Shown here: piece after piece, positions 1 through 12,650 of the stretch
Layout of the letters: the number at the start of each line of letters is the position of its first letter
Position numbering within the stretch: the first letter of the stretch is position 1
DNA from: Erigeron canadensis
Taxonomy: Eukaryota; Streptophyta; Magnoliopsida; Asterales; Asteraceae
Assembly (NCBI RefSeq): GCF_010389155.1
Contig: NC_057762.1
Coordinates: 38,934,055 to 38,998,054 of the forward strand
Direction: 5' to 3'
Length of the DNA stretch: 64,000 bases
Translations under genes and position numbers: made by a program
Notes under the pieces: model-generated
What the model saw: the letters and a program-made list of their open reading frames with translations, nothing else
Database searches by the model: none
Told to the model about the DNA's origin: nothing

Positions 1-1377
1 GAGTTCAAGTGGCCAATTATGTGACAATATGAGCTACTATCAAGCTCGAGCCCAAATTAGGGTTTTATATTGAAGTTTGGAATACCATAATAGTTACATT
101 TGAGTTTTTAGTGGCTTAGCTTAAATAGTATTCGAGCTTTGGAACTTAAGCTTGGAGCTTTTGAAGGTTTAAAGCTCATAATGTACGTCTAGTATAAAGC
201 ATTTTGCTAAAGTATATGTGATATCCGAACTTAATCAATAATATGTATCAGTTGACTTTTTATGTTTTATCTTAACATTATACTTGAGGGAAGTGTTTGA
301 GATTTTAAATGGATGTTATTTCTGAAAATATGACATATATTCTTAACTGACATAATGTTGAGCTTGCTAATCACGTTTAAACCATAGTCAAGTTAAACTC
401 AAGCCTACGTGATGAATGCTTATTTATTTATCGAGTCAACTAAATTTTCTATATTTGAACTCGGGCCCAATCAAAAATCCAACCATGGTTTCATAGTTTC
501 ATACTAAGTGCCTTTTTATTGATAACCTTAGGGCCTATTTCACTTAAAGGAACTAAAGTATGTAACTGTTAGTTTTTAAAATTAAGGTTATCTTTGTATC
601 TATTGAAAATTAGAAACTCAAGATAAAATTCCTACAAACTACATGGACCTTTATTGTAATTAAACCTAACAATATAATATACGGAGTACCTATCTAATTA
701 GCCTACTATAGATATAGATACACACAAAGTCACAAAGTCGGAAGGAGGGTGTGGGAGTAGTTTCGTACCAAATGGTGTTGTAGAAAAATAAATTGCGTTT
801 TCCAATGCGCACCGATGAGACCACCACCATCACTTTTGGTTTCTTGTTTCACGACTTTCACATGTGCCTCTATCTTCTAATCCTTTTTCACTAACCTCTT
901 CTCTTTCTATGTTTTTACCTTATAATTATTTTTCACCAACTAAATACTACGACTAATTTCTTATTATTTGGTAAATGGTGAGTCCAACCTACTATTCTTC
1001 AAATTTTTGGTGGAGTAATTCCATAATTGTTCATAACAACTTAACAAGTACACATAATATGTGACGTGTTGTACATCTTTCTTAAAAAAGGAAATGATTA
1101 GTCATATTAAAAAAATAGTTTAAAATAGTTTTTAAAAATCTTAAATTATAACAAGTGTAATTCATTTTTTTTTCTTAATCTCTTCCTTTGATTTTTTTTT
1201 TCATGTGACATGATTTTGTGATTAGAAGAATTTTAGATCATTTTGTTTGAAAAATTAATCATTTTTTTTTCTAAAAAGGTGCGTCCACATTTTAGCAGTT
1301 CATATTGCTTTTAACTTCTTTTTTTTTGTTGTGCTTAAAGATTTTACTATGATTATGATGACTTGATGAGTCACAAA
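1..1377. other. AT-rich intergenic DNA without recognised gene
   Basis: No open reading frame of useful length or family resemblance is visible on either strand. The stretch is AT-rich with poly-T and poly-A runs around 1160-1330. No element ends were recognised before the hAT-type MITE that follows. Confidence 0.6.
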
Positions 1378-1672
1378 CATGGGAGGCCCGGAAGGGTGCA
1401 AGCAAGACATCCGTCTGGGGCACAACTTTGAAGGGGCACAAAATTTTTATATATTATATTATATATGTTAAGGTTTTAGGTAAAACAACTATTAGGGTAA
1501 ACAAATAAACAATATCTGTAAAAGTATAATATTATAATGTTTATTATTTTGTTAATGTATAATGTGTCAATTATATAAAAAAATTTTGCTTATATAGTTG
1601 GATTCCTTAGAGTTGGAGGCACTTTTTTTTCTCGGCTCGGACTGGGCACTTGATTTCTCAGGGCCGCCACTG
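1378..1672. mobile_element. hAT-type MITE with 8-bp target duplication
   Basis: The right end, read inward on the minus strand, is CAGTGGCGGCCCTGA, a common terminus of plant hAT elements. The left end, CATGGGAGGCCCGGA, matches it at 11 of 15 positions. The flanks are gtcacaaa (1370-1377) and atcacaaa (1673-1680), an 8-bp duplication with one mismatch, as expected for hAT transposition. At 295 bp with no reading frame, it is a non-autonomous copy. Classification rests on terminus and duplication length. Confidence 0.75.
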
Positions 1673-1735
1673 ATCACAAACATCAAAATGGCAATGGATG
1701 GGCTAAAGAGCACGAAGGTACCACATCAAGATAAC

Positions 1736-2321
1736 TAGGGGTGTTCGTGGTCCGGTTTTAACTAAATCTCAAACTAAACCGACATATCCGGTTTTTACAT
1801 GTATCAAACCAAACTAGACCAAGTGTATTTTCTAACCGGACCAAACCAAACCACGTAAGCCGGTCCAGTTTGGTCGGTTAGACGGTTTCTAAGACAACTA
1901 AACTTTATATATTGGAGAGACTATTCAAGTTATATATATCTCATTTAAAAGAATTGCAATAGGGTCACCATTATGCCTTCCAATTTGTTTCTATATTATA
2001 TCCATTGCGAGCTTTCTTGAATGTAAACGTTCCTCCAATTATACACGACATAATGCGTAACTATAAACAAACCTCCAAATGCCAAATTAATGCTCGTTGT
2101 GATATATGTGTGTATATATATATATATATTAATACATACACGTATATTTTGGTCCGGTCCATTTTTGACGGTTTGTTATTTGCTCAAACTCTAACCGGAC
2201 CAAAGTTCCCGGTTTTTCAAAACTTAAACCGTTAGACCAGACTTTAGCAACTTAATCCGACCGACCAAACCAATCTAAGTATCCCGATTTTAACGGTCTA
2301 ACGGTTTAATGAACACCTCTA
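1736..2321. mobile_element. hAT-like non-autonomous element A (TAGGGGTGTTC ends)
   Basis: The ends TAGGGGTGTTC and GAACACCTCTA form a short terminal inverted repeat. The perfect 8-bp duplication aagataac lies on both sides (1728-1735 and 2322-2329). Subterminal DNA is packed with CCGGTTT, GGACCAAAC and related motifs in both orientations; the centre is AT-rich. No coding capacity. Three related elements occur at 31727, 45888 and 50833. The 8-bp duplication points to the hAT superfamily, but no transposase source is present. Confidence 0.8.
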
Positions 2322-2329
2322 AAGATAAC

Positions 2330-3282
2330 TCCTGTCTCCAATGGTGTGAAATCAAAAGCCGCTTTTGTCTTTAAAAAAACTTAATCTTATATTGTAATTT
2401 ATAATTATAATTATAATTATTAACAAAGAGGATACTCTACAATTAACTAATTATTATTAAGCTAAACTTGTGTTCTAATAAAGCGTAAATGGAACTTGTA
2501 GAGTAGGAGACGTGTGCATATTTGCACCGTGTGCAACAATATTTTTGTGTCACGTTGAGCCACCGCCTCTACTCCCCAACACCAATACAAAGAATATTTG
2601 ATTTATATTGTTTGTGGTCAAAGTTATTTTTTGAAGATTCATCATAATGTTGTAAACTACTCATTTAAAGTCAAAAGAGTCTCTTATTCACTACTCATTA
2701 AACATTATTTTAGTAGTTATTTGGATCATGTGTTCTTTAAAAAAAGGTTTCAAACACCATCTACATTCGTAAATGATGCATGTTAATAACAAAAACGTGA
2801 GCTTTTGTAGAAATAACTTTGCATGTATTTTTCAAATTCAGCTACAAATTCTAGATTGTTATTTATCAATGGTTAATGGAAATAAAAGTAAGAAAATCAA
2901 TAAAAAGAAATGCGTTCACAATCTTGTTAATTATCACGCACATTCGAAGTCATTGGCTAATCTCATGTAAACCGCTAATGTTGGTTTAATGGTGATAAGT
3001 TCCTTCCCTCTTTCTTATAAGAATTTATTCTGTCTTGTATAAACATATGTTGTTTTTAAAAAAAATAAACAATCAGGCCATAGATAATTTTAAGAATTAA
3101 CAACCGAACAACTCAAAAAGCATAATAACTGCAACAAAGACAATACTAGAAGGGAATCCATCCATGACAGATGACTAGATATCATACATATTTGCCAAAG
3201 AAAGGACAAGTGGAGGTATAATTGCAAAAGCCAAAAGCACCTAAAATTGGCAGAAAATTCATTGCCTCTTCGGCCAGAGCCT
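2330..3282. other. AT-rich intergenic DNA
   Basis: Short open frames at 2598-2970 have no recognisable domain and a composition like the surroundings. I see no gene, RNA gene or defined repeat here. Confidence 0.55.
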
Positions 3283-3292
3283 ACCATTTCTT

Positions 3293-3690
3293 TATGGAAA
3301 ACTCCATAAAAAATAACCTATTTATATTAATTTTTTATTAAAGATAACCTATTTTATTTTCGTCTATTTAAATGATCCTATTTTTAAAAAATTCCTAACA
3401 AAAAGTATCTCGTTAGTTTTTGACAGACGGAGCTCGTTAAGTGTCACGTCATCATTTTTGCTAACGTGGCACTTGACTTGACTTTGACCAGTCAAAGTCA
3501 AGTGTCACGTCAGCAAAACTGATGACGTGGCATCGATGATGTGGCACTTAACGAGTTCCGTCTGTCAAAAACTCACGAGATTACCTTGATTAGGAATTTT
3601 TTGAAAATAGGATCCTTTAAATAGACGAAAACAAAATAGGTTACCTTTATTACGAAATTCGTGTAAATAGGTTACCTTTTTATGGATTTA
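3293..3690. mobile_element. Fold-back (long inverted repeat) MITE, Mutator-like candidate
   Basis: Nearly the whole element is an inverted repeat with arms of about 190 bp around a centre near 3485-3495. Matching landmarks include TTTTTGACAGACGGA in the left arm and its reverse complement near 3555-3570, plus paired CGTCTATTTAAA motifs. Candidate flanks accatttctt and accctttctt (10 bp, one mismatch) would suit a Mutator-like insertion. A diverged relative lies near 57015-57270. Transcription of either strand would give a long hairpin RNA. Confidence 0.7.
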
Positions 3691-3700
3691 ACCCTTTCTT

Positions 3701-4104
3701 GAAGCTCAAATCTTTCTATCAAAAGGTCTTTCCGGCCTAAATGTTTTCTCAATTTAACTAATTTTGAGTATTATTTTCTGTGTTTATTAAGAAATGAACT
3801 TATCAACACAGGGTTGGCAAGGAGCTCCAAACTCGACCAAAACTCTGCCAATGGATATCCAAAAATAACCTCATCTAGACAGTGAGTGTAACATATCGTC
3901 TTCGATAACAATTACTAGTAGGTTAAAAAAAAAACTTAAAAAAGAAGAAATACACTTTGAATATGTGAGAAATGTGTTAATTATATCTATATCGATAACG
4001 CAATATAAAATCGTTATAAAAGTCAAAACATGCTTAAAGATATGATAAATCATCGAAGCCACCACATTAAGTTAATACGAGGCTAGTTTTAATTAAGGGA
4101 TTAG
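3701..4104. other. AT-rich intergenic DNA
   Basis: No gene or element ends recognised. A 64-codon open frame on the minus strand has no domain and is low-complexity hydrophobic. Confidence 0.5.
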
Positions 4105-4323
4105 TTTCCTGGAATGTAACTATATTTGACCGAATGTTTATAGTAAGAAAAAACTAAAGTTATGTGTATTGTATGTAAGCAACTTGAAAAAATGTTTATT
4201 GTATGTAAGAAAACATACGTGACAACCATATACAGGTGTCACTTGTCAGATTGTAATTGGTTGAAATGAAATTCTTACTATAAACTAATTACATTCGGTT
4301 AAAGATAGTTACATTCCAGGAAA
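4105..4323. mobile_element. MITE with TTTCCTGGAATGTAAC ends
   Basis: The left end begins TTTCCTGGAATGTAAC and the right end is its reverse complement. The inverted similarity continues for about 45 bp, including the paired TTATAGTAAGAA motif near 4140 and TTCTTACTATAA near 4272. It is 219 bp with no coding capacity. A clean target duplication could not be read, so the superfamily is open; Mutator-like is plausible. Confidence 0.65.
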
Positions 4324-5080
4324 CTTTAATTGGTCTTATCAAAATTATAGGCACATTATGTAAACGATCAACTTGAATGGATGCAATATCGTAAGACCAT
4401 ACCCAATTTGTTTGGTTACTTCATCGGTACTTTTTAAGAACATAGATATCGACGAGCATTTCCATTCTAAATTAATGCATGCTAAATTGTATATTAATAT
4501 GATAATATAATGTGTGTTTATCTTTTCTAAAACTCTCACTTTTCTTAAGTTTCCTAGCTAGTTGCATATGTTAATAGAAAACACAATATCAATAAATAAT
4601 TATGATATCAACAATGCCTCATGTACGGTTTCTTGGACTCTCAAAGATACGAACATATCAAGTTTTAATGTTCCCATATTGGGTCAATGGATGGATCATC
4701 CATTACTTTATGTCATCCGCATATTTTAATGCATTTATTACTATGCTAAGTATACACCTTACAAAATTTAATACGGCTCACTTTGTCAACTCATATTCAT
4801 TTGGATCAATGCTAAGGAAATTTATTTATTTGACCACGATAAAGAAAAAGAAGAGGAAATATACTTGCAAATTTTGTTAATCACGATCTATAAGGTTATC
4901 AATTTATACTTGCAAATTTTGTTAATCACAATCTATAAGGTTATCAATTGAACAAGTATAGATATTTAGGTACTTCAAACTTGTTTTCTAATCTGAAATT
5001 TTAGTTCAGACTATTTTTCAAAATGTTTTTACAAAACACACCTTATAGCATATTAGGAGTAGTAAATTCAGTTAATGAAA
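4324..5080. other. AT-rich intergenic DNA with a small tandem duplication
   Basis: Contains a 92-codon open frame (4602-4880) without recognisable domain or intron context. The only clear structure is the 45-bp tandem duplication listed at 4861-4950. Confidence 0.5.
4861..4950 (+). repeat. 45-bp tandem duplication
   Basis: Two adjacent 45-bp units both start ATACTTGCAAATTTTG and differ at only a couple of positions, for example g versus a in TTAATCAC(G/A)ATC. A recent local duplication. Confidence 0.85.
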
Positions 5081-5359
5081 CTAGCACGGTACCTGCGCGA
5101 TGCGGCGGTAGTTGTGATCGCGACGGTGTGATGGTTGGGCGACGGTTGGTGATGGAGCAACGTTGAGTTGTGTATATAATTAATGTAAAGGGTTAATGGA
5201 CGTATTTTAAAGCATAAAGGTTTGATAGTGTAATTTAATTATTAATGTTAAGATGATAGTGTATGTGAAAGTATTTTAAGGGGTGCCAAGTAAAAATATT
5301 ACATATTTTTAACATTACCAAAAATAAAAATGGCTATTATTTTTATAATATAGTATAGA
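5081..5359 (-). mobile_element. Short non-autonomous Helitron
   Basis: Read on the minus strand, the element starts TCTATACTATATTATAAAA and ends CTAG. The bordering host bases are A and T, the A|TC..CTAG|T pattern of plant Helitrons. Just inside the 3' end is a GC-rich hairpin (CCGC..GCGCAGG, plus 5091-5107). It is 279 bp without coding capacity. Close relatives lie at 45699-46706, 46707-47017 and 51537-51743. Confidence 0.8.
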
Positions 5360-5484
5360 TAATTAAGATTACTCATTTGAAATATTAAATTTCAGGCTTC
5401 ACCAATATTTATCAAATGCTTTTAATTCATCGGTTTAAAAACTTTTATTTAATGATGATAGAAGTTTGAACAAAAATTTTCTAT

Positions 5485-5641
5485 TGGGGTTTGTTAAATA
5501 CAACTCTTAGGACTGTGTTTAAGGTGTATAGATTGTTTGTACATTTACCATGAAAATCAGGGGGCAGACTTTTAATATGAAAGGTACAAGTTTTTTTATG
5601 CACATTAAATACAGCCCTAAGGGCTGTATTTAGCATTTCCC
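5485..5641. mobile_element. Small MITE, relative of 12152-12318
   Basis: Ends TGGGGTTTGTTAAATAC and GTATTTAGCATTTCCC are imperfect inverted repeats, followed inward by the palindromic block AGCCCTAAGGGCT near 5613-5625. Flanks ttttctat and ttttctaa form a likely 8-bp duplication with one mismatch. The copy at 12152 carries the same parts in opposite orientation. Confidence 0.65.
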
Positions 5642-5649
5642 TTTTCTAA

Positions 5650-8609
5650 CATAACACATTAATAATTATAGTTTTTTTTTTTTAAACGACATTTAAAATT
5701 TTATTAGAAAAAGCTAGTAAGAATCTAGCAAGTAAGATACACGCGAATCGATCCAACTGAAAAACAAAAATAAGGAACATAATAAGCTCCAAAGATACAA
5801 GACAATAATTAAAGTTTGCCTGATCAATGAAATTTAACTCTTTCAATAAAAATAACAATATCATCAAAATATAGTGTATGTATACAATATAATATACATT
5901 CTTTATACACGGTTCGACCAAAAATCATATATATCAACGTATAGTAGAAAGTCTATAAATCACTACTCATTGGACCACCTAAACTGATTAATTAAAATAG
6001 CCAGTTTAAAGTAATGTGGGGATTCATTCCATTTGTAACTTTTCATTTTATAAAAATGAAAGTTGTCCGCGAATATAATGAAATTTAACATATATTGTTT
6101 TAATCGGGATCGTTACAAAGTCCCCGTATTAAAAAGATTTTAAAATTTAAACCACTTAATAAGAAATTCTATCACCCACATATCTGAAGAGATTCTCATT
6201 CATTACCACAACTAGCTAATCAACCCGGGTTCAACCTGGGTTAACTGATAAACGCTTTGCAAATAAACCGAATGATACCCGGATAACTTTAAAATATATT
6301 GTCATTTTAAATTGTATAAAAAACAACTTTAAATAAGTTGAAAGTTGTAATAAATTATTATGTAAAAAACGAAACTAACCGGAAACAATAGTATTGTAAT
6401 TGTGAACACACGTTAAAACACATTCAGTTGGCAAAAACAAAAACGTTATCTAGAAAGAAAAAAAAAACCATAGTTTTCAGTGTATTATAACAAAAAAAAT
6501 AGGGTGATTAAAATTTACATAATAATGTGGACATTTAATAAATATCTATATTAATGATACATATTTAAGAAAATAATATTTTAAATTTTAAATAAAAAAG
6601 TATAATGATGTCATAATTAAATTAAAAGGATGTGTATTAATACAATTTTTAAAAAATCTTAATCAACCTGGATGCAATCCAAGAAGTTACAAATATATTT
6701 TGTTATAATAAATACAAAAATAAAATTTGTTATAAAATTTAGACATTGATCTTAACATTATCAAATATTGAATTCAATAATGAACAAAATATCATAACTA
6801 TAAATTTGTAATTAATAAAAATTGTTATAGGTGGACATTAATTAGACTATACAAACTTCAAAGTATAATAATATTAGCACCATCATTATGTAATAATAAT
6901 ATAACCTACAACCTATAAAAACAAAACATAATTTACGTATTTATAACCATAAATTCAATACACCAGCGAGGTAGACTAATAGATATGTAGTTATGTATTT
7001 TAATTTCAAAATAAACTGTTACTTAGAGGTAGATATATAGAAGATATCCTTAATTTTAATTTATAAATATTTTATCAAAACTTAAGTGGAAATTCTAAAC
7101 TATGATGACTAAATAAAGAAAATGTTAGATTAGAATAATTATATTTTTGTAATGTGACATTATCTTTAATTATATAGAATGTAGAGAAGAATTACAATAT
7201 CACACATAAGATTTTTTTTTCTAAAAACAATCTTCCTGTATTAATAATAGAGATACGTGGATAATATATAATACCTGTGGCCATTAGACCATTAATTGAT
7301 AATATCATTCCATTTGTAATTAATAAAAATTTTTACACCGAAACAAATTGAAGTTCAAAGCAACAAAAGCACTGTTTCAATTCCAAACAAAATTGAATTA
7401 CCTCAATGCAATCTATTTCTTCTGGATTAATATTCAAACATGAACGGTTATTATAATCCACGCATCTTCAACATATTCATCCTTACATTTCTAGGGATGG
7501 ATTACGATACGTTTTTCGAGAGTCTTGAGTCATATCTCATGCATTCGTGTAATTTAAGAGTATGGGTAAAATAGTTCGCTGTTTAAAAAAAGAAAATTAA
7601 AATTAGTATTACTAATAGTTTAATACTAAACAATTGTGAATTTGTTTTGATATAAGTGAGCCCATTTGTGTAGTTGCTTTGGTATAAGTTGCTTTAGTAA
7701 AAGCGAGCCCATTTGTGAAGTTATTTACTTATTTGTGAAGATACTTTGCTAGAAATGAGCCCATTAGTGAAGTTGCTTTGGACGTTTTAGAACTGAATGG
7801 ATGAAAACGAAAAACTGAAAAAGAAAAGAAAGTGAAAACAAACACACAACGTCATCCCAAACCATATCGGTTTGTAGTGGTCCACACCGTCGTCCGCCAT
7901 GATTGACAACCACAGCTTCAATGTGGTACACTCCGTTATGTTTGCTCTTTTACCATATGTCACATTTATTTCTCATTGCATCAAATGTCACGTTAACTAA
8001 TTACTGGTCCACAAATAAAATTGATTTTGTTGTCTGTTACTGTGTTACCCATAAGCTGGCTCCAACTCACATGTACTAAAACTGAAGGCATAAAATCTCC
8101 TGCATATCAATTTTGGGGAATGTATTGTTCAGTAGTTTTAAGCCAGACTTCTATGTGCAGATGTGCTTATGGAATTGTACTTTGTCCCTCATTTTTAATC
8201 CTTTGGCCTTTTCAAACTTCTTCAACTCGTTCTATACTTCTATGTGTTCTGGGCACGACCAAGCACGAACCCGTGTTTTTGGCTTCTAGCGATTATAAGA
8301 ACCGAATACCAGACCCAATATAGCTTGGTTATATTGGTCTTAGAATATAAAACTTTGCATCTGTTACTACTATACAAGTTATTATAGCAAATGTTGAGCT
8401 AATCTGATACAAAATAACAATAACATGGCCGGTTTTAGTTCCCATCTTCATTCTTTTCTTACAACAGTTAAACACAAACACTGAACTACAAAAACAAAAT
8501 GGTGTTGCGAATGGGTTAAAAAGGCAAACTACTAAACTTACACAAATTGAATGAATGAACAACGATATCTACAGATGTAAGCTTCCTAACCATGGGTTTA
8601 ATCTAAGTG
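5650..8609. other. AT-rich intergenic DNA downstream of the kinase gene
   Basis: About 3 kb of AT-rich sequence with many A/T homopolymers. The only defined structure is the minisatellite at 7650-7781. Open frames at 8021-8323 and 8329-8562 are short, lack domains and probably lie in or beyond the kinase gene's 3' UTR. Confidence 0.5.
7650..7781 (+). repeat. Degenerate minisatellite, about 50-bp unit, three copies
   Basis: The motif GAGCCCATTTGTG (or CCATTAGTG) recurs at about 7658, 7705 and 7757, each time followed by (A/T)AGTTGCTTTGG or a decayed form of it. No function is suggested. Confidence 0.7.
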
Positions 8610-10952
8610 CTAATTAGATGTCGTGGGGGCTCTACTGCTCTCGTAACCGCTACTGTCACCAGACTCGATGTATCTTTTTTCCATCAACCGCTCTCTACCG
8701 TTTTCCCGGTTTCCTCTGTGTTCCTGTGCAAGATATAGACGATAAAAACATTAAAATACGAAAGTTCATGAGTGAAAATGTTAATTAGGAAGTGTCTTAC
8801 ATCTCTAAATGGAAAATCATCAGCCTCTAGCATATGAATCACATGACCCATTTTAGGCCTCTTTTGAGCACTGGGATCCACACAGCGTAACGCCACTAAT
8901 AAGGCCCGCTTCAAAGCTCTAGAAGATGGTCTTTCGGGTAATTTAGGATCTAAAACCCCTTCTGCGGTCCTATTTGTCACCATCGCTTTGAGCCAATCCA
9001 CAAGATTCACCTACAGAAAGTTAAGCTTTTCTGTTTTTAGACAGTCAATTCCTTCAAAAAATGAAATAGTCAATATTACTAACCTCATCTGGAGGCCGAC
9101 TATAATCTACAGGGTTTCTACCGCTAATAATCTCCATAATAAGAATCCCAAAGCTGTAAACGTCACTTCTTTCATTCAACATGCCTGTGCTAGCATATTC
9201 AGGAGCAACGTATCTAACAAGCAAAAATCAAGAATGTCAGCAACTTGTATATACTTCCAAACAATATGCTAAACGATAAAAGAAATAACTAAAGTAGACA
9301 ATTGACTAACCCAAACGTTCCCATGACTCGAGTCGTGACATAGCTCTTTTCTGAGCCCAAAAGTTTGGCTAAGCCAAAGTCTGAAACTTTAGGGTGCCAT
9401 TGTCTATTAAGTAAAATATTACTAGACTTAATATCACGGTGAACCACTTTGGGCTCGAGTCCTTCGTGTAGATAAGTCAACCTACAAGTTTCCATGAATG
9501 TAAAAATCACGAAGACAATTCATATTATAAAAAGAATAATTCAAATTTTGGATTCTACAAGTACCCTTTAGCCGTTCCAAGTATAATGTTCATACGGATC
9601 TCCCATGTAAGAGGACTAGTTGGTCCAACATCCCCGTGAAGCCATTGTTCTAAGTTTCCATTGTTTACATACTCATAAACAAGTATCCTAAACACAATAA
9701 TCAAATTATATAAGAAAGCAGCACAAATTCAAAGTCAAGTCACTGAGATGACAGTAATACAGATTAGCATAGCCAGATACCCAGCTCAATTAACCCATAT
9801 GTATAGACGGACTTTAGGGTCGTTCACTGTTTTATACATCATTAACTCATTGCATTTTACTCTACTCATAGGGCATTAGTAGTACAGGGAATTAATCATT
9901 TAACACTAAAATGATAAATATACCTTTGAGCTCCTTCAGCACAATATCCAAGCAGCCTCACTAGATTCTTGTGACGAACACGCCCTATCGCTTCGACTTC
10001 AACCTTAAACTCTCTCTCGGCTTGTCCTCTATCAAAAGATTTCATAAACAACAACTTAACTCATTTCCCATTTATAGTTTATCAACATTATAAACCCCAA
10101 TTACTTCCCTAAACTCCTAAAGCCAAAATACACTCAATTTCCTTAACCTTAACTACTCAAAAAGTAACAAATAAATATATCTCAACAAATATACATTATG
10201 CATACAAACAAAACATATATATTTGGCAACCAACCAAAGTTTATGAGCAAGTTAATGATAGTATTATACACACATGCAAAAGAATCTAACCTGTTATTAA
10301 GCAAATTCTTAACAGCAACCATTGTATTATCAGTCAACACACCAGAATAAACAATTCCATATCCTCCTTCACCAATCACATTCTCATCTGAAAATCCATT
10401 TGTTGCAACCTCAAGTTCTCTCAAAGTATACCAATGTCCCCAACCCAAATGCGAAACTTCGGGTTGAACCGAAACAACTGAAGACTGTTCACCCGACCCA
10501 CTTCCATAACTTGACCCGCCACCATAACCCGGATAAGCAATCCGGTTCGCTTTAAGTTTTCCGATCTCAATCTGGATCTTTTCATACCCATTTAAATTAC
10601 TAGCATCAGTTTCACCTGCATGGGGTGTTACTATAGCTAAAGATTCCGAATCTGTTACTGGGTTTTCTGCCTGGTACTGAATCTTGTCGGGTGGGTTGGT
10701 TTGTTGGGTTTCGGGTCGGGTCAACCCGACCGGGTTTGACTGGATTTCGTCGGTGGTGTGTGAAATAATGGTGGGTTTTTGAGGTGAAGGTTTGGGCTTT
10801 TTTAAATATTTGTTTCTTTTGGTGAAATAAAGGGAAAGTAACAAGATGATAATAACAATGGTGGCACCAAGGCAAATTCCAAGAACAACCCAGAATCTTA
10901 GACCGAAGATTGAGGTCTTACTTGAAAGTTTGTCTTTTAAAAAACCAGACAT
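8610..10952 (-). CDS. Membrane-anchored receptor-like Ser/Thr protein kinase (At1g01540/At2g42960/At3g59110 type)
   Basis: Seven exons, all with GT..AG introns and consistent phase: 10291-10952, 9924-10028, 9565-9687, 9311-9481, 9084-9213, 8801-9010 and 8610-8723. Together they encode 504 residues, the usual length for the group. Residues 1-20 are short and polar, about 21-44 form one transmembrane helix, and 45-170 are a low-complexity Pro/Thr/Ser/Gly region. The kinase domain starts near the [11 protein letters not shown] motif at about 171. Visible kinase residues are the glycine loop GEGGYG (194-199), Lys215 in VAVK, HRD (311-313) with Lys315 and Asn318, DFG (331-333) and APE (357-359). 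All are intact, so an active Ser/Thr kinase is expected. There is no real extracellular domain, so it probably signals from the cytosolic face of the plasma membrane. The 37-residue C-terminal tail is Arg/Glu- and Ser-rich. Family assignment is from recognised sequence; substrate and pathway are unknown. Confidence 0.93.
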
Positions 10953-12143
10953 TTTTGTTTTTGTTTGTGTTTGAGCTAAAGAGTTGAAGTTTTTTATTAT
11001 CAGTGAAAAAAAAAAAGGATAAAAGTGTATTTAAGAAAGAAGAAGAAAAGGACAGAAATGAGTGGGGACAAAATTTATCAATGATGAGATGAAAAAATCT
11101 ACTACTATTTGTGATTAAAGTATTTGTATTCGAAATTATTTAATGTTGCGTAGTATCATTTTAAATACTGATATTTACATTGGATCTAAACATGATTATT
11201 AAACTTACATGTATATTTATTATTTTTCTTCATATTCTGCTTTGACAAAAAAAATATTCTTTTCAACAAATAGGATTCTTTAGTCTATGGAAATTAAATA
11301 ATTCGATTCTTATTCTCTCTACAAGATGGCTAGTAATTCATTTAGAAACAAACTTTTTTAAATATGAGATAAAAATAAGATTGTTCTTAATTTTCTTGAA
11401 AAATAAGATTAAATACAGTTGGTATTTTTTTTGTTTTGGCAATTAGCTATCGACCTGCTTTTTTCATGAGACTCTTTGGAGTTTTGCTTTATAGGCATTG
11501 AAATGCTTAAGTATATTGACATGTGACTACTTTATTCATGTTACATTATTTGTTTTTTCTCTTCACAATTTTCAACTTGATAAAGATATACTTTCAAAGA
11601 AGAGTGATAAAATTTTTTAATGTATACTTACATGTCAAATGTAATTTATTTTTATTTTTTTTATCTACTCTTACTCTTTGATAATATCAAAGGGTCATAA
11701 TTATATTTAGAAGAACTTTTTAAAAAGTTTTATCAAAAGATTAAAAAAATAAAGTAGAATCGTCATTACTAGAAAAAAGAAAAACTAAGTTTGTAATCAT
11801 TTGTTAAAGGGTTTTGTTCTAACTAGTGCCTTATATGCATTTTTATAAAGTATGATGATTCCCTAAGTTAAAATTAATTTGAGAAGTCAAAGTTAAAAAA
11901 AATTTAACCTTTAGATGAAAATCAAAGGTTAAGATTTAAAGTTAATTTTTTAATTTTGACTTTTGATTTTAATTTAAGGGTTAAAATTTCTCCAACTTAA
12001 GTAGTCAAATTGAAAAACTTTATCCTCACCCTTAATAAAATGGTTAATGAAGTTATACATTTTTATAAGAACTACAAAAAATCATGTTAAAATTGAAAAG
12101 TTCTGACTAATTTAGTGTTCATTAATTAAAAGTATAAGTATAA
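10953..12143. other. Upstream region of the kinase gene
   Basis: Contains the 5' UTR and promoter of the minus-strand kinase gene. The bases just upstream of its ATG (10953-11020 on the plus strand) are C/A- and T-rich when read on the minus strand, as in many plant leaders. No TATA box or known cis-element could be assigned with confidence. The remainder is AT-rich without gene or element ends. Confidence 0.5.
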
Positions 12144-12151
12144 AAGAAAAT

Positions 12152-12318
12152 GGAAAATACTAAATACAGCCCTAAGGGCTATTAAATGGCTGTATTAACT
12201 TGCATAAAACAACTTGTACCTTCTATATTAAAAGTTCATCCCCTGATTTTCATGATAAATGTACAAATAATTTATGTACCTTAAACACAGCCTTAAGGGC
12301 TGTATTTAGCAAACCCCA
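12152..12318. mobile_element. Small MITE with perfect 8-bp duplication
   Basis: It lies between perfect copies of aagaaaat (12144-12151 and 12319-12326). The ends are GGAAAATACTAAATACAGC and GCTGTATTTAGCAAACCCCA, imperfect inverted repeats. The palindromic block AGCCCTAAGGGCT lies just inside the left end, and AGCCTTAAGGGCT near the right. At 167 bp it is the inverted relative of 5485-5641. The 8-bp duplication suggests hAT. Confidence 0.75.
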
Positions 12319-12393
12319 AAGAAAATTAGGATTAAATAAGAACTAAATAGAGGGAATATTTTGATGATTAAAATCTTAAAAAATGGGTAGTTT

Positions 12394-12650
12394 TCTATAC
12401 TACTTAAAAAAGTTTTTTTTTTTTAAGCTTTTATGTTTTTAAAAGACCTATAATACTTTTACTTTTTAAATACCCTTAATTAAATAACTTACTAAATATA
12501 TCTCTCAACTCTTGATAAAACTACACTACTGGTTTTATATCAATTACCTTTATACCGCGCCGCCACCACCACCAATCGCCACCGATACCACACCGCTACT
12601 ACCACCACGGCTACCATCGTTCTCTCCTCATCGCGTGGGATGTCGTCTAG
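12394..12650 (+). mobile_element. Short non-autonomous Helitron
   Basis: Starts TCTATACTACTTAAAAAAG and ends CTAG before a host T (12651). The 3' third is rich in CCACCACC-type trinucleotides and ends in a GC-rich stretch (CATCGCGTGGGATG), as in the related copies at 5081, 46707 and 51537. The left host base is T rather than A. No coding capacity. Confidence 0.65.

Noticed and set aside
10322..10875. Plus- and minus-strand frames of 77-87 codons
   Set aside because: Shadows of kinase exon 1 in other frames.
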